A program made the position numbers and the translations under genes. The notes beneath the pieces are model-generated. The model worked only from the letters and a program-made list of their open reading frames with translations. It did no database searches and was not told where the DNA came from. Below are positions 56,685 to 64,000 of a DNA stretch of 64,000 bases, piece by piece; the first letter of the stretch is position 1, and each line of letters opens with the position of its first letter. The stretch is from NCBI GenBank assembly GCA_028285265.1, contig JANQPX010000020.1:248001-312000 (forward strand), read 5' to 3'. The stretch is from Geminicoccaceae bacterium. GTDB lineage: Bacteria > Pseudomonadota > Alphaproteobacteria > Geminicoccales > Geminicoccaceae.

Positions 56685-57176
56685 ATGACATCCCTTGCTT
56701 TCGCCAACCATGATCACGAGCGCTGCCGGACTGAGGCTATGGCCGAGGCCAAGACCATCTGCAAAGCACGCGGAGCACGGCTTACGCCTGTCCGGGAACG
56801 GGTGTTAGACCTTCTCTGGCAAGCGCATCGGCCGCTTCGCGCCTATGACCTCCTCGAAACGCTGGCCGCCGAGGGTTTCGGCTCGCAGCCACCGGTCGTC
56901 TATCGGGCACTTGACTTCCTGATCGAGCAAGGATTTGTCCATAAGATCGAACGCTTAAACGCCTTCCTGGCGTGCCACTGCCCTGCCGACGATCATGGTG
57001 CCAAGTTCCTAATTTGTACCGGCTGTGAACGGGTTGCGGAATTTGATGATAAGGTGATTTCCAAGGCACTGAAGACGATTGCCACCGGGAGCGGTTTTTC
57101 GATCGGTCGAGCAACCCTTGAGGTGGAAGGGCTTTGCCCTGATTGCTCGGCCTCGACAAGCGGCCATAATGGCTGA
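56685..57176 (+). CDS. zur: Zinc uptake regulator Zur (Fur family)
   Basis: A 163-residue Fur-family repressor. The winged-helix domain has RLTPVRERVLDLL and PPVVYRALDFLIEQGFVHKIE. Metal ligands include the HCPADDHGAKFLICTGC segment and LCPDC near the C-terminus, giving the CxxC pairs of the structural zinc site. Its position before znuCB and opposite znuA makes a zinc role likely. The znuC ATG overlaps its last eight bases. Confidence 0.92.
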   Translation: MTSLAFANHDHERCRTEAMAEAKTICKARGARLTPVRERVLDLLWQAHRPLRAYDLLETLAAEGFGSQPPVVYRALDFLIEQGFVHKIERLNAFLACHCPADDHGAKFLICTGCERVAEFDDKVISKALKTIATGSGFSIGRATLEVEGLCPDCSASTSGHNG

Positions 57177-57936
57177 AGCGCTCATCAAAGCTTCACGTCT
57201 CGCCTATCGCGATGGCAAGACGCACATTCTCGACCATGTCGACATCGAGATCGCCCCATCGGAAATCGTCACTATTGTCGGACCAAATGGCTCCGGCAAA
57301 ACAACGCTTCTACGGCTTTTGATCGGCGCACTTCAGCCAAGCGATGGCGAGGTCAAGAAACGCGCCGATCTCCGTATTGGCTACACTCCCCAGAAGCTCG
57401 CGCTCGATCGTACCTTGCCCCTCACCGTCGACCGCTTCCTAGCACTTGGCGACGCGGCGATTCAGTCAAGGCGGGAAGAAGTCCTGTCACTGGTCGGTCT
57501 CCCTTGCATCAAACGGGCGCAGCTGATCGATCTCTCCGGTGGTGAAACCCAGCGCGTCCTGTTGGCCAGAGCCCTGCTGAGGAAGCCTAATCTCCTGGTC
57601 CTGGACGAACCCACCCAAGGCCTCGATCAACCCGGTGAAGCGGCCTTTTACCGCTTAATCGAGCGGGTCAGAAATGAAACTGGCTGTGCCGTGCTCATGG
57701 TCAGCCATGATCTTCATGTCGTGATGAGTGCCGCCGACAGGGTGATTTGCCTCAACGGTCATATCTGCTGCCAGGGCACGCCAGCTCTCGTCGTTGATCA
57801 CCCAGAATATCGCCGTCTCTTCGGCCAGACCGCTGAAGGAGCGCTTGCGTTTTATCGACATGAGCATGATCACCACCATCATCACGCACATGACGATACC
57901 ATGCCTTCCCGGCATCACAGAGCTGATACGCAGTAG
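57169..57936 (+). CDS. znuC: Zinc ABC transporter ATPase ZnuC
   Basis: The ATG at 57169, inside the end of zur, gives 255 residues (MAEALIKASRLAYRDG). The motifs are Walker A GPNGSGKTT near 41, signature LSGGETQRV near 124, Walker B LLVLDEP near 144 and the H-loop VSHD near 180. The C-terminus is histidine-rich (HEHDHHHHHAHDD), as often in zinc uptake ATPases. It energises ZnuB. Confidence 0.94.
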   Translation: MAEALIKASRLAYRDGKTHILDHVDIEIAPSEIVTIVGPNGSGKTTLLRLLIGALQPSDGEVKKRADLRIGYTPQKLALDRTLPLTVDRFLALGDAAIQSRREEVLSLVGLPCIKRAQLIDLSGGETQRVLLARALLRKPNLLVLDEPTQGLDQPGEAAFYRLIERVRNETGCAVLMVSHDLHVVMSAADRVICLNGHICCQGTPALVVDHPEYRRLFGQTAEGALAFYRHEHDHHHHHAHDDTMPSRHHRADTQ

Positions 57937-57941
57937 GTGTT

Positions 57942-58754
57942 ATGAGCCTCTTCCTTGAGGATTTCCTTCTGCGAGCCCTCCTTGCCGGGATCGGTGTCGC
58001 GTTGATTGCCGGACCGCTCGGTTGTTTCGTGGTCTGGCGTCGCATGGCGTATTTCGGGGATGCAAGTGCTCATGCAGCACTTCTCGGTGTCGCGATCGCC
58101 TTAGTCACGGAACTTCCCATCCTCGCTGGCGTCCTCGTGATAACCCTGGCGATGGCTGCTGGCACGGCTGCGTTCGCCAGCGGACGCTATGCCATCGATA
58201 CCGTGCTTGGTGTCGCGTCACATGCTGCGCTCGCTGCAGGGCTGGTTGCGCTCTCTCTTATCGAGGGCGTACGGGTCGATCTCATGGCCTATCTCTTCGG
58301 TGACGTCCTCGCCGTTTCGACGGCCGACCTTGCCGTGATTTGGGGTGGCGCACTGGTCGTCGGCTTCCTTCTTTGGTTCTACTGGCGAGCCCTCCTTAAC
58401 GCGACCTTGAATGAGGAGCTTGCCTTTGCCGAGGGCGCACAACCTCAACACTATCGCTTGATGCTTAACCTCCTTCTCGGTTTTCTGATTGCGATCGCCA
58501 TGAAGATCGTCGGCGTCCTCCTGATCACAGCGATGCTGATCATTCCTGCTGCTGCTGCCCGCCCACTCTCCAGAACGCCTGAGGCTATGGCTTGGCTGGC
58601 CATTGCCCTTGGTGTGTTAGCTGTCGTCTTCGGCCTTCATGGGTCGGTTGCCTTCGATACGCCGACCGGCCCATCGATTGCACTCGCAGCGGCGCTTTCA
58701 TTTATCGTTGTGAACCTAGGACGTGCTATGATCGGCAGTTTCCCGCTGCGCTGA
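57942..58754 (+). CDS. znuB: Zinc ABC transporter permease ZnuB
   Basis: A 270-residue permease with about eight helices, five bases after znuC. The typical segments are CFVVWRRMAYFGDASAHAALLG near residue 30 and KIVGVLLITAMLIIPAAAARPL near 190. It forms the inner-membrane channel for zinc received from ZnuA. Confidence 0.94.
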   Translation: MSLFLEDFLLRALLAGIGVALIAGPLGCFVVWRRMAYFGDASAHAALLGVAIALVTELPILAGVLVITLAMAAGTAAFASGRYAIDTVLGVASHAALAAGLVALSLIEGVRVDLMAYLFGDVLAVSTADLAVIWGGALVVGFLLWFYWRALLNATLNEELAFAEGAQPQHYRLMLNLLLGFLIAIAMKIVGVLLITAMLIIPAAAARPLSRTPEAMAWLAIALGVLAVVFGLHGSVAFDTPTGPSIALAAALSFIVVNLGRAMIGSFPLR

Positions 58755-58860
58755 CGGCGAGGGTCCGATCGCCATTCATCGTTGCGCTTTTGCCAAGCGT
58801 TTTTAAGATTACGCATCGGCGAGATGCCCCGCCGGCCTCGATCAGTTAAGGAAAACTGCC

Positions 58861-60654
58861 ATGATACCCATTCGTCCGTTTGCCGAATGCGCCCCTTGCT
58901 TGGTCGATGTCGCCATGGGGCGAAAGCCAGCTGATCTCGTGATCAGAAACGGGCGTTGGGTCAATGTCTATTCCGGCGAGATCCTCCCCGGCACAGACGT
59001 CGCCATCTCCAGTGGCCGATTTGCCTATTGCGGCGACGATGCAAGTCATTGCGTTGGACCCAATACCGAGGTCATCGATGCTGCTGGTCGCTATCTCGTG
59101 CCTGGCCTCGTCGATGGGCACATGCATGTCGAGAGCGGCATGATTACGGTCACTGAGTTTTGTCGCGCGGTTGCTCGTCATGGATCGACCTCACTGTTCA
59201 TCGATCCGCATGAGATCGCCAATGTGCTTGGCGTCGAGGGTGTGCGCTTAATGCACGATGAAGCCGTCGCGGCACCAATCAACGTTTATGTGCAAATGCC
59301 GAGCTGCGTGCCATCTGCCCCCGGACTTGAGACGGCAGGCGCCGAGCTCGGTCCTGATGACATCGCTGAAGCCATGACCTGGCCGAACATTGTCGGCCTC
59401 GGTGAAGTCATGAACTTTCCCGGCGTTGCCACCAACGATCCCAAGATGACCGGCGAGATCGCGGCAACAGCAGCGGTCGGAAAAACGATCGGGGGCCATT
59501 ATGCACGCCCCGTCCTTGACCACATGTTTCACGGATATGTCGCTGCCGGCCCTGCGGACGACCATGAGGGCACGCAAGTCGAGGATGCGATTGCGCGTGT
59601 CCGCCAAGGTATGCGCCCCATGCTCCGTCTCGGCTCTGCCTGGTATGACGTTGCCAGTCAGATCAAAGCCGTGACGGAGCATGGGCTGGATCCTCGGCAC
59701 TTCATTCTCTGCACGGACGACTGTCACTCCGGTACCCTTGTCCATGACGGCCATATGAACCGTGTGGTTCGTCATGCAATCGAACAGGGGTTGAAGCCTA
59801 TGACGGCCATTCAAATGGCGACCATCAACACCGCGCAGCATTTTGGCATGGAGCGCGACATCGGTTCGATCGCACCCGGCCGTCTTGCCGATGTTCTAAT
59901 TGTCTCGGACTTACCGGCGATGAAGATTGATCAAGTCTATGGACGAGGACAACTGCTCGCTGAAGATGGCCGCTTGGTAGCCGACATACCCGCCTATTCG
60001 TACCCTGAGAAGGCGAAGAGCACCGTCAAACTTGGTAAATCGCTATCAGCGTCGGACTTCGACATCGAGGCGCCGACGGGGGCCGAAACGGTCCGCGCTC
60101 GTGTTATTGGCGTCATCGAGAATCAAGCCCCCACGCGAGCGCTTGAGGCCGAGCTATCCGTCACCCGAGGCGTCGTTGAGATGAATTCAGTGGACGACAT
60201 TTGCCAGATTGCGCTGGTCGAGAGGCATCGAGGCACCGGTGCGGTCGTCAACGGATTCGTGTCAGGTTTTGGTTACGACACCAGCTGCGCCATGGCCTCG
60301 ACGGTGGCGCATGACAGCCATCAGATGATCGTCGTCGGGACCAGCAAGACCGATATGGCCAAGGCTGCCAACCGTCTCGGCGATGTTGGCGGCGGTGTGG
60401 TTTTTTTCCAAGACGGTGAGGAGAAAGCCTTGATCGATCTCCCCATCGCCGGATTGATGTCGGAGCGTCGTGCTGAGGTCGTCGCCGAGCAGGCTGAGCA
60501 GCTCGGCAGCGCCATGCTGCAGGCCGGCTGCACGCTTAATAACGCCTACATGCAGCATTCGCTACTCGCGCTTGTGGTCATCCCACAGATTCGCATTTCT
60601 GATCTCGGCATTGTCGACGTTACTAAGTTCGAAACCGTCGACTTGTTCGTCTAG
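58861..60654 (+). CDS. ade: Adenine deaminase
   Basis: A 597-residue amidohydrolase of the Ade family, normal length. The metal ligand motif GHMHVES (near residue 85) and the conserved [39 protein letters not shown] and [10 protein letters not shown] (near 290) are present. It converts adenine to hypoxanthine and ammonia. It lies about 105 bases after znuB on the same strand. Its stop shares a CTAG with the convergent purD stop. Confidence 0.95.
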   Translation: MIPIRPFAECAPCLVDVAMGRKPADLVIRNGRWVNVYSGEILPGTDVAISSGRFAYCGDDASHCVGPNTEVIDAAGRYLVPGLVDGHMHVESGMITVTEFCRAVARHGSTSLFIDPHEIANVLGVEGVRLMHDEAVAAPINVYVQMPSCVPSAPGLETAGAELGPDDIAEAMTWPNIVGLGEVMNFPGVATNDPKMTGEIAATAAVGKTIGGHYARPVLDHMFHGYVAAGPADDHEGTQVEDAIARVRQGMRPMLRLGSAWYDVASQIKAVTEHGLDPRHFILCTDDCHSGTLVHDGHMNRVVRHAIEQGLKPMTAIQMATINTAQHFGMERDIGSIAPGRLADVLIVSDLPAMKIDQVYGRGQLLAEDGRLVADIPAYSYPEKAKSTVKLGKSLSASDFDIEAPTGAETVRARVIGVIENQAPTRALEAELSVTRGVVEMNSVDDICQIALVERHRGTGAVVNGFVSGFGYDTSCAMASTVAHDSHQMIVVGTSKTDMAKAANRLGDVGGGVVFFQDGEEKALIDLPIAGLMSERRAEVVAEQAEQLGSAMLQAGCTLNNAYMQHSLLALVVIPQIRISDLGIVDVTKFETVDLFV

Positions 60655-61931
60655 GCCGATACTCCGAGGGCCCGCCACCCGATATCACGACGGTAAAACC
60701 CTTGTGGCCAGTCGATGAGGTCAACCGCTTGATACGCGCGGTCGCGGGCCTCCGTGAGAGTCTCCCCTTCGGCGGTAACGTTCAGGACTCGCCCTCCCGC
60801 CGCCATCACACGATCCCCGTCGCGCGTCGTACCAGCGTGAAAAATCGTGACTCCGTCAACCGCCTCGGCAACATCTAATCCCCTAATATCAGTCCCCTTC
60901 TCATAGCTACCGGGATAGCCATTCGCTGCCATGACGACGGTCATCGTATGAACCGGCCGCCAGCGAACTTCCTTTTGGTCAAGCGTTCCATTAGCGCCTG
61001 CCAGCACGAGAGGAAAAAAATCGCTCATGAGACTCGGCATGAGAACCTGACACTCAGGATCGCCAAATCGGACATTGAATTCGATGAGTTTTGGCCCGTC
61101 ATTTGTGAGCATGAGCCCGGCATACAGGACGCCACGATAGGCCGCTCCTTCGTCTGCCATGCCTCGCACGGTCGGACGAATGATCTCGGCCAAGGTCTGT
61201 TCGATCAATGCATCCGTCATGCATGGTGCCGGTGAATAAGCTCCCATACCGCCGGTATTTGGTCCGGTGTCGCCTTCCCCGACGGCCTTGTGGTCCTGCG
61301 CTGTACCGAAGGCAAGGACTGTCTCACCGTCGACAAGAGCGAAGAAACTGGCCTCCTCGCCCTCCAGGCAATCTTCAATCACGAGGCGTTCGCCCGCTGC
61401 ACCAAACGCACCTTCAAAAGCCGCATCGACTGCGGCTAAAGCCTCATCCATTGTCCGCGCGACCGTCACCCCTTTGCCTGCGGCAAGACCGTCGGCCTTG
61501 ATGACGATCGGCACACCCTTGTCGCGGATATAGGCTTTGGCATCGGCTGCTTCACTCTTGGAAAAATCGCGATGCCCCGCCGTCGGGATATTGTGCCGGG
61601 TAGCAAAGGCTTTCATGAACGCCTTAGAGCCTTCAAGACGTGCCGCCGCAGCGCTTGGTCCAAAGCACTTGATGCCGGCTCGATCCATCCTGTCAGCAAG
61701 GCCTAACACGAGGGGCAGCTCGGGACCTGGCATGACCAGATCGATCGCCTCCCTTCGGCAAAAGTCGACAAGTTCATCGAGATCATCAACAGCAATAGGG
61801 ACAAGCATTGCTTGCTCAGCAATGGCAGGGCTTCCTGGCGCGCAATAGAGCGTTGTGACCTCCGGAGACGCTGCCAGCGCCCAGCACAGTGCATGCTCTC
61901 GCCCGCCTCCGCCAATCACTAGGACCTTCAT
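60651..61931 (-). CDS. purD: Phosphoribosylamine-glycine ligase
   Basis: A 426-residue ATP-grasp enzyme. The N-terminal [19 protein letters not shown](P) near 70, [12 protein letters not shown] near 150 and [11 protein letters not shown] near 290 identify PurD. It makes glycinamide ribonucleotide, the second step of purine synthesis. It is divergent from argC, with about 200 bases between the starts. Its stop overlaps that of ade by three bases. Confidence 0.95.
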   Translation of the reverse strand: MKVLVIGGGGREHALCWALAASPEVTTLYCAPGSPAIAEQAMLVPIAVDDLDELVDFCRREAIDLVMPGPELPLVLGLADRMDRAGIKCFGPSAAAARLEGSKAFMKAFATRHNIPTAGHRDFSKSEAADAKAYIRDKGVPIVIKADGLAAGKGVTVARTMDEALAAVDAAFEGAFGAAGERLVIEDCLEGEEASFFALVDGETVLAFGTAQDHKAVGEGDTGPNTGGMGAYSPAPCMTDALIEQTLAEIIRPTVRGMADEGAAYRGVLYAGLMLTNDGPKLIEFNVRFGDPECQVLMPSLMSDFFPLVLAGANGTLDQKEVRWRPVHTMTVVMAANGYPGSYEKGTDIRGLDVAEAVDGVTIFHAGTTRDGDRVMAAGGRVLNVTAEGETLTEARDRAYQAVDLIDWPQGFYRRDIGWRALGVSA

Positions 61932-62134
61932 CGAGATTCTCCGCCATCTTCACCATCGCCAAAGGCAGGGTTCTAAACGAGTTCGTGAGTTGAAGGAACC
62001 CACTGAGAAGCGCATCCTGAGGCGCTCCTCTTGAGTGCAAAAAGTGTGGCCAACATTCCCATAACATGTATAAGCAAGAACCTCGATTGCGCCGGATCTT
62101 TCATATGCCAGCGCCACCAAGAAGGAGATCATCG

Positions 62135-63181
62135 ATGACGACCAACAGCGCGAGCGTTGGTATTTTGGGTGCGACCGGTTATACGGGTGCGGAGCTACTT
62201 CGCCTGCTTGCCCGCCACGGCTCCGCCCGCGTCACCTGCATGACCTCCGAGCGATTTGCGGGACAGACCATTGACCGCGTCTTTCCTCATCTTGCCGGCC
62301 GCGATCTGCCGACACTTTCCAAGATCGGTGAAGAGGATCTTGGAAAGCTCGATGTTGTCTTCGGTTGCCTACCTCATGGCACATCACAAGAGGTCATTGG
62401 GGCGATGCCCAAGGGTCCGAAGATCGTGGATCTTTCTGCTGATTTTCGTTTAAAGGATCCGATCAACTATGAGCGCACTTATGGCAAGCCCCATGCCGCG
62501 GTGGAACGGCAAGAGGCTGCCGTCTACGGCCTGACTGAGCTGGCTAGAGAGGCCGTGAAGAAGACTGATCTGGTCGCCAATCCAGGATGCTATCCCACGA
62601 CGACGCAGTTGCCGCTACGCCCTTTGCTCGAAGCCGGGCTAATCAAACATGATTCGATTATCATCGATGCAAAATCTGGCGTCACAGGTGCCGGACGGGC
62701 GCCGAAGGAAGGATCGCTCCACACCGAGGTCAGCGAAGGTCTTCATGCCTATGGTGTGAGCACGCATCGCCATACACCTGAGATTGAGCAAGGCCTCTCC
62801 GAGTCAGCAGGCGAACCGATTGCTGTCACGTTTACGCCACATCTGGTGCCGATGAACCGCGGCATTCTCTCAACCACCTACGTTCATCTCAAGGGATCTG
62901 TCGTCGCTGAGGATTTGCAAGACGCGTTGGAGAAGCGTTACCAGGGCGAGCCATTTGTCAAAGTTCTCCCCTTCCGGAGCCTTCCGGCAACGCGCCATGT
63001 CCGCGGTACAAATCGCTGTCTCATCGCCGTGCATCCCGGCCGTCTTCCGGATCGAGCGATTCTTTTGAGCGTGACCGATAATCTCGTCAAAGGTGCATCG
63101 GGCCAAGCTCTTCAGAACATGAATGTCATGCTCGACTTCCCGGAAGCGGAAGGATTGAAAGAGGAACCCCTTTTTCCGTAA
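62135..63181 (+). CDS. argC: N-acetyl-gamma-glutamyl-phosphate reductase
   Basis: The ATG at 62135 has AAGGAG seven bases upstream and gives 348 residues; the longer frame from 62066 is less likely. The NADP Rossmann fold starts VGILGATGYTGAELLRLL, and the catalytic cysteine is in VANPGCYPTTTQLPL near residue 152. GAGRAPKEGSLHTEV and the C-terminal QALQNMNVMLDF match the family. It reduces N-acetylglutamyl phosphate in arginine synthesis. Confidence 0.95.
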   Translation: MTTNSASVGILGATGYTGAELLRLLARHGSARVTCMTSERFAGQTIDRVFPHLAGRDLPTLSKIGEEDLGKLDVVFGCLPHGTSQEVIGAMPKGPKIVDLSADFRLKDPINYERTYGKPHAAVERQEAAVYGLTELAREAVKKTDLVANPGCYPTTTQLPLRPLLEAGLIKHDSIIIDAKSGVTGAGRAPKEGSLHTEVSEGLHAYGVSTHRHTPEIEQGLSESAGEPIAVTFTPHLVPMNRGILSTTYVHLKGSVVAEDLQDALEKRYQGEPFVKVLPFRSLPATRHVRGTNRCLIAVHPGRLPDRAILLSVTDNLVKGASGQALQNMNVMLDFPEAEGLKEEPLFP

Positions 63182-63192
63182 GCCAAGACTGG

Positions 63193-63215
63193 AAAAAGAG
63201 GCCTGCGCTGGCCTC
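63193..63215 (-). terminator. Hairpin with T run on the minus strand, downstream of argC
   Basis: GAGGCC (63198-63203) pairs with GGCCTC (63210-63215) around a 6-base loop; on the minus strand five T follow. No minus-strand gene is visible within ~800 bases upstream. It may instead be a weak bidirectional hairpin after argC. Confidence 0.3.
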
Positions 63216-63327
63216 CAGGCAACAACCGAGAAATATTGCCAAATACGTCGCGGTAAGAATTGACTCCATACGTCACAATTGACTTTGCTTGGGGTCATTC
63301 AACATACAGTTGCCTGGGAGCTGATAC

Positions 63328-64000
63328 ATGCGCCGATTGTTCGCCGCTGCGTTGATTCTTGCTTTGTCTTCCACGCTGTCTGCGGCCCAGACCTTGGGGG
63401 ATGCTGACGCTCTGCCCAGCGAGAGTGCCAATGGTGCAAAACTGCCATTTGGCCTCTTTGTCAGTCCCGCCGTGAGTACGCTTGGTCTCGGTCTGGAGGC
63501 AGGTGCGCGTCTCAACGACAATTTCGGCCTTCGGTTCGGCGGCAATTGGCTTGGTTTCGAGTATGACGGTGTCGAGGGCGACCTTGACTATGATGCCGAC
63601 GTGACCTTGGCATCGTTGGGAGCGCTGGTGGACTACCACCCCTTCAGCGGTGGCTTTCGCGTGAGTGGTGGGTTGCGCTTCAACTTCAATCAAGCAGATT
63701 TGGATGGCACGCCAACCGATGATATCGAAATTGGTAATGAGGTCTTCTCACCAGACGAAGTTGGCACCCTCACGGGCGATGCGACCTTTGATACCTTCGC
63801 GCCGTATCTCGGTATTGGCTATGGGGCGACGTTGCTCGAAGGGTCATTGTCCGTCGGCTTTGACCTTGGTGTGATGTATCAAGGCCAGGCCGATGTCGAT
63901 CTCGATGCTGAGAGTGGACTTCTATCCGATGACGCCGTGCTGCAAGATAACTTGGCGATTGAGGAAGGCGAAGTTGAGGACGATCTCGAGGATTTCGTGG
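63328..64000 (+). CDS. Outer-membrane beta-barrel-type protein, N-terminal part
   Basis: The frame runs from ATG 63328 to the window end (224 codons). Residues 1-20 are a signal peptide (MRRLFAAALILALSSTLSAA). The mature part alternates short beta-type segments rich in Gly, aromatic and Asp residues, such as GLFVSPAVSTLGLGLEAG, LGALVDYHP and YLGIGYG. This pattern fits OmpW/OmpA-like or other outer-membrane barrels of 8-10 strands, but no exact family is recognised. The C-terminus is not in the window. Confidence 0.75.
   Translation, partial: MRRLFAAALILALSSTLSAAQTLGDADALPSESANGAKLPFGLFVSPAVSTLGLGLEAGARLNDNFGLRFGGNWLGFEYDGVEGDLDYDADVTLASLGALVDYHPFSGGFRVSGGLRFNFNQADLDGTPTDDIEIGNEVFSPDEVGTLTGDATFDTFAPYLGIGYGATLLEGSLSVGFDLGVMYQGQADVDLDAESGLLSDDAVLQDNLAIEEGEVEDDLEDFV

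Overview
The window looks like chromosomal DNA from an alphaproteobacterium. The cobalamin genes are of the aerobic CobN/CobQ/CobW type, a trehalose operon has the order otsB-GH15-otsA, and there is a Zur/ZnuABC locus, an ATP-type PEP carboxykinase and many CUT1 ABC transporters. Gene density is high. I see no rRNA, tRNA, CRISPR array, integrase, transposase or insertion sequence. A family-level assignment (for example within Rhodospirillales-like groups) would be a guess.

Layout. 1-7.9 kb: end of cobD/cbiB (+), converging on a minus-strand operon cobP-cobW-cobN-cobO-cobQ (late cobalamin synthesis). 8-13.8 kb: a secreted DUF3179 protein, pckA with a strong terminator, a HugZ-like protein and a metallo-beta-lactamase-fold hydrolase. 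13.8-26.4 kb: two divergent carbohydrate-type ABC importers. The minus-strand set has a binding protein and two permeases but no ATPase. The plus-strand set is a nine-gene operon with ATPase, binding protein, two permeases, a second ATPase, a small membrane protein, two TIM-barrel sugar epimerase/isomerases and a Gfo/Idh/MocA oxidoreductase. 26.7-34.8 kb: an EamA exporter, a DUF1223 protein, phosphoglucomutase, a fused 5-oxoprolinase and a cupin. 34.9-36.2 kb: a secreted metzincin joined to FG-GAP repeats. 36.4-43.5 kb: a periplasmic oxidation cluster with a Tat Rieske protein, a PQQ alcohol dehydrogenase with the lanthanide-type aspartate, a small exported protein ending in five aspartates, an IorA/IorB-type molybdenum hydroxylase and a LysR regulator. 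43.6-46 kb: an orphan actin/MreB-fold protein, an entericidin-like lipoprotein and a fasciclin lipoprotein. 46-50 kb: otsB-GH15-otsA. 50.2-54 kb: O-antigen ligase-like protein, GT2, YgfZ and DUF1801. 54-58.8 kb: NicO, DUF1007 and ZnuA on minus, divergent from zur-znuC-znuB on plus, with a candidate Zur box between them. 58.9-64 kb: adenine deaminase, purD, argC and a truncated outer-membrane-type protein.

The most interesting points are as follows. (1) The two ABC ATPases of the plus-strand importer are complementary: one lacks the switch histidine, the other has a damaged signature motif. Both defects fall in the same composite ATP site, which predicts an obligate asymmetric heterodimer of the GlpS/GlpT kind. 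(2) The Rieske/PQQ/molybdenum-hydroxylase cluster could oxidise alcohol to aldehyde to acid in the periplasm, yet it encodes no cytochrome c. (3) The actin-fold protein has lost the usual phosphate-2 aspartate. (4) A NicO/DUF1007 pair sits in what looks like a Zur-controlled zinc operon. All functional names rest on motif recognition by eye; no database search was run.
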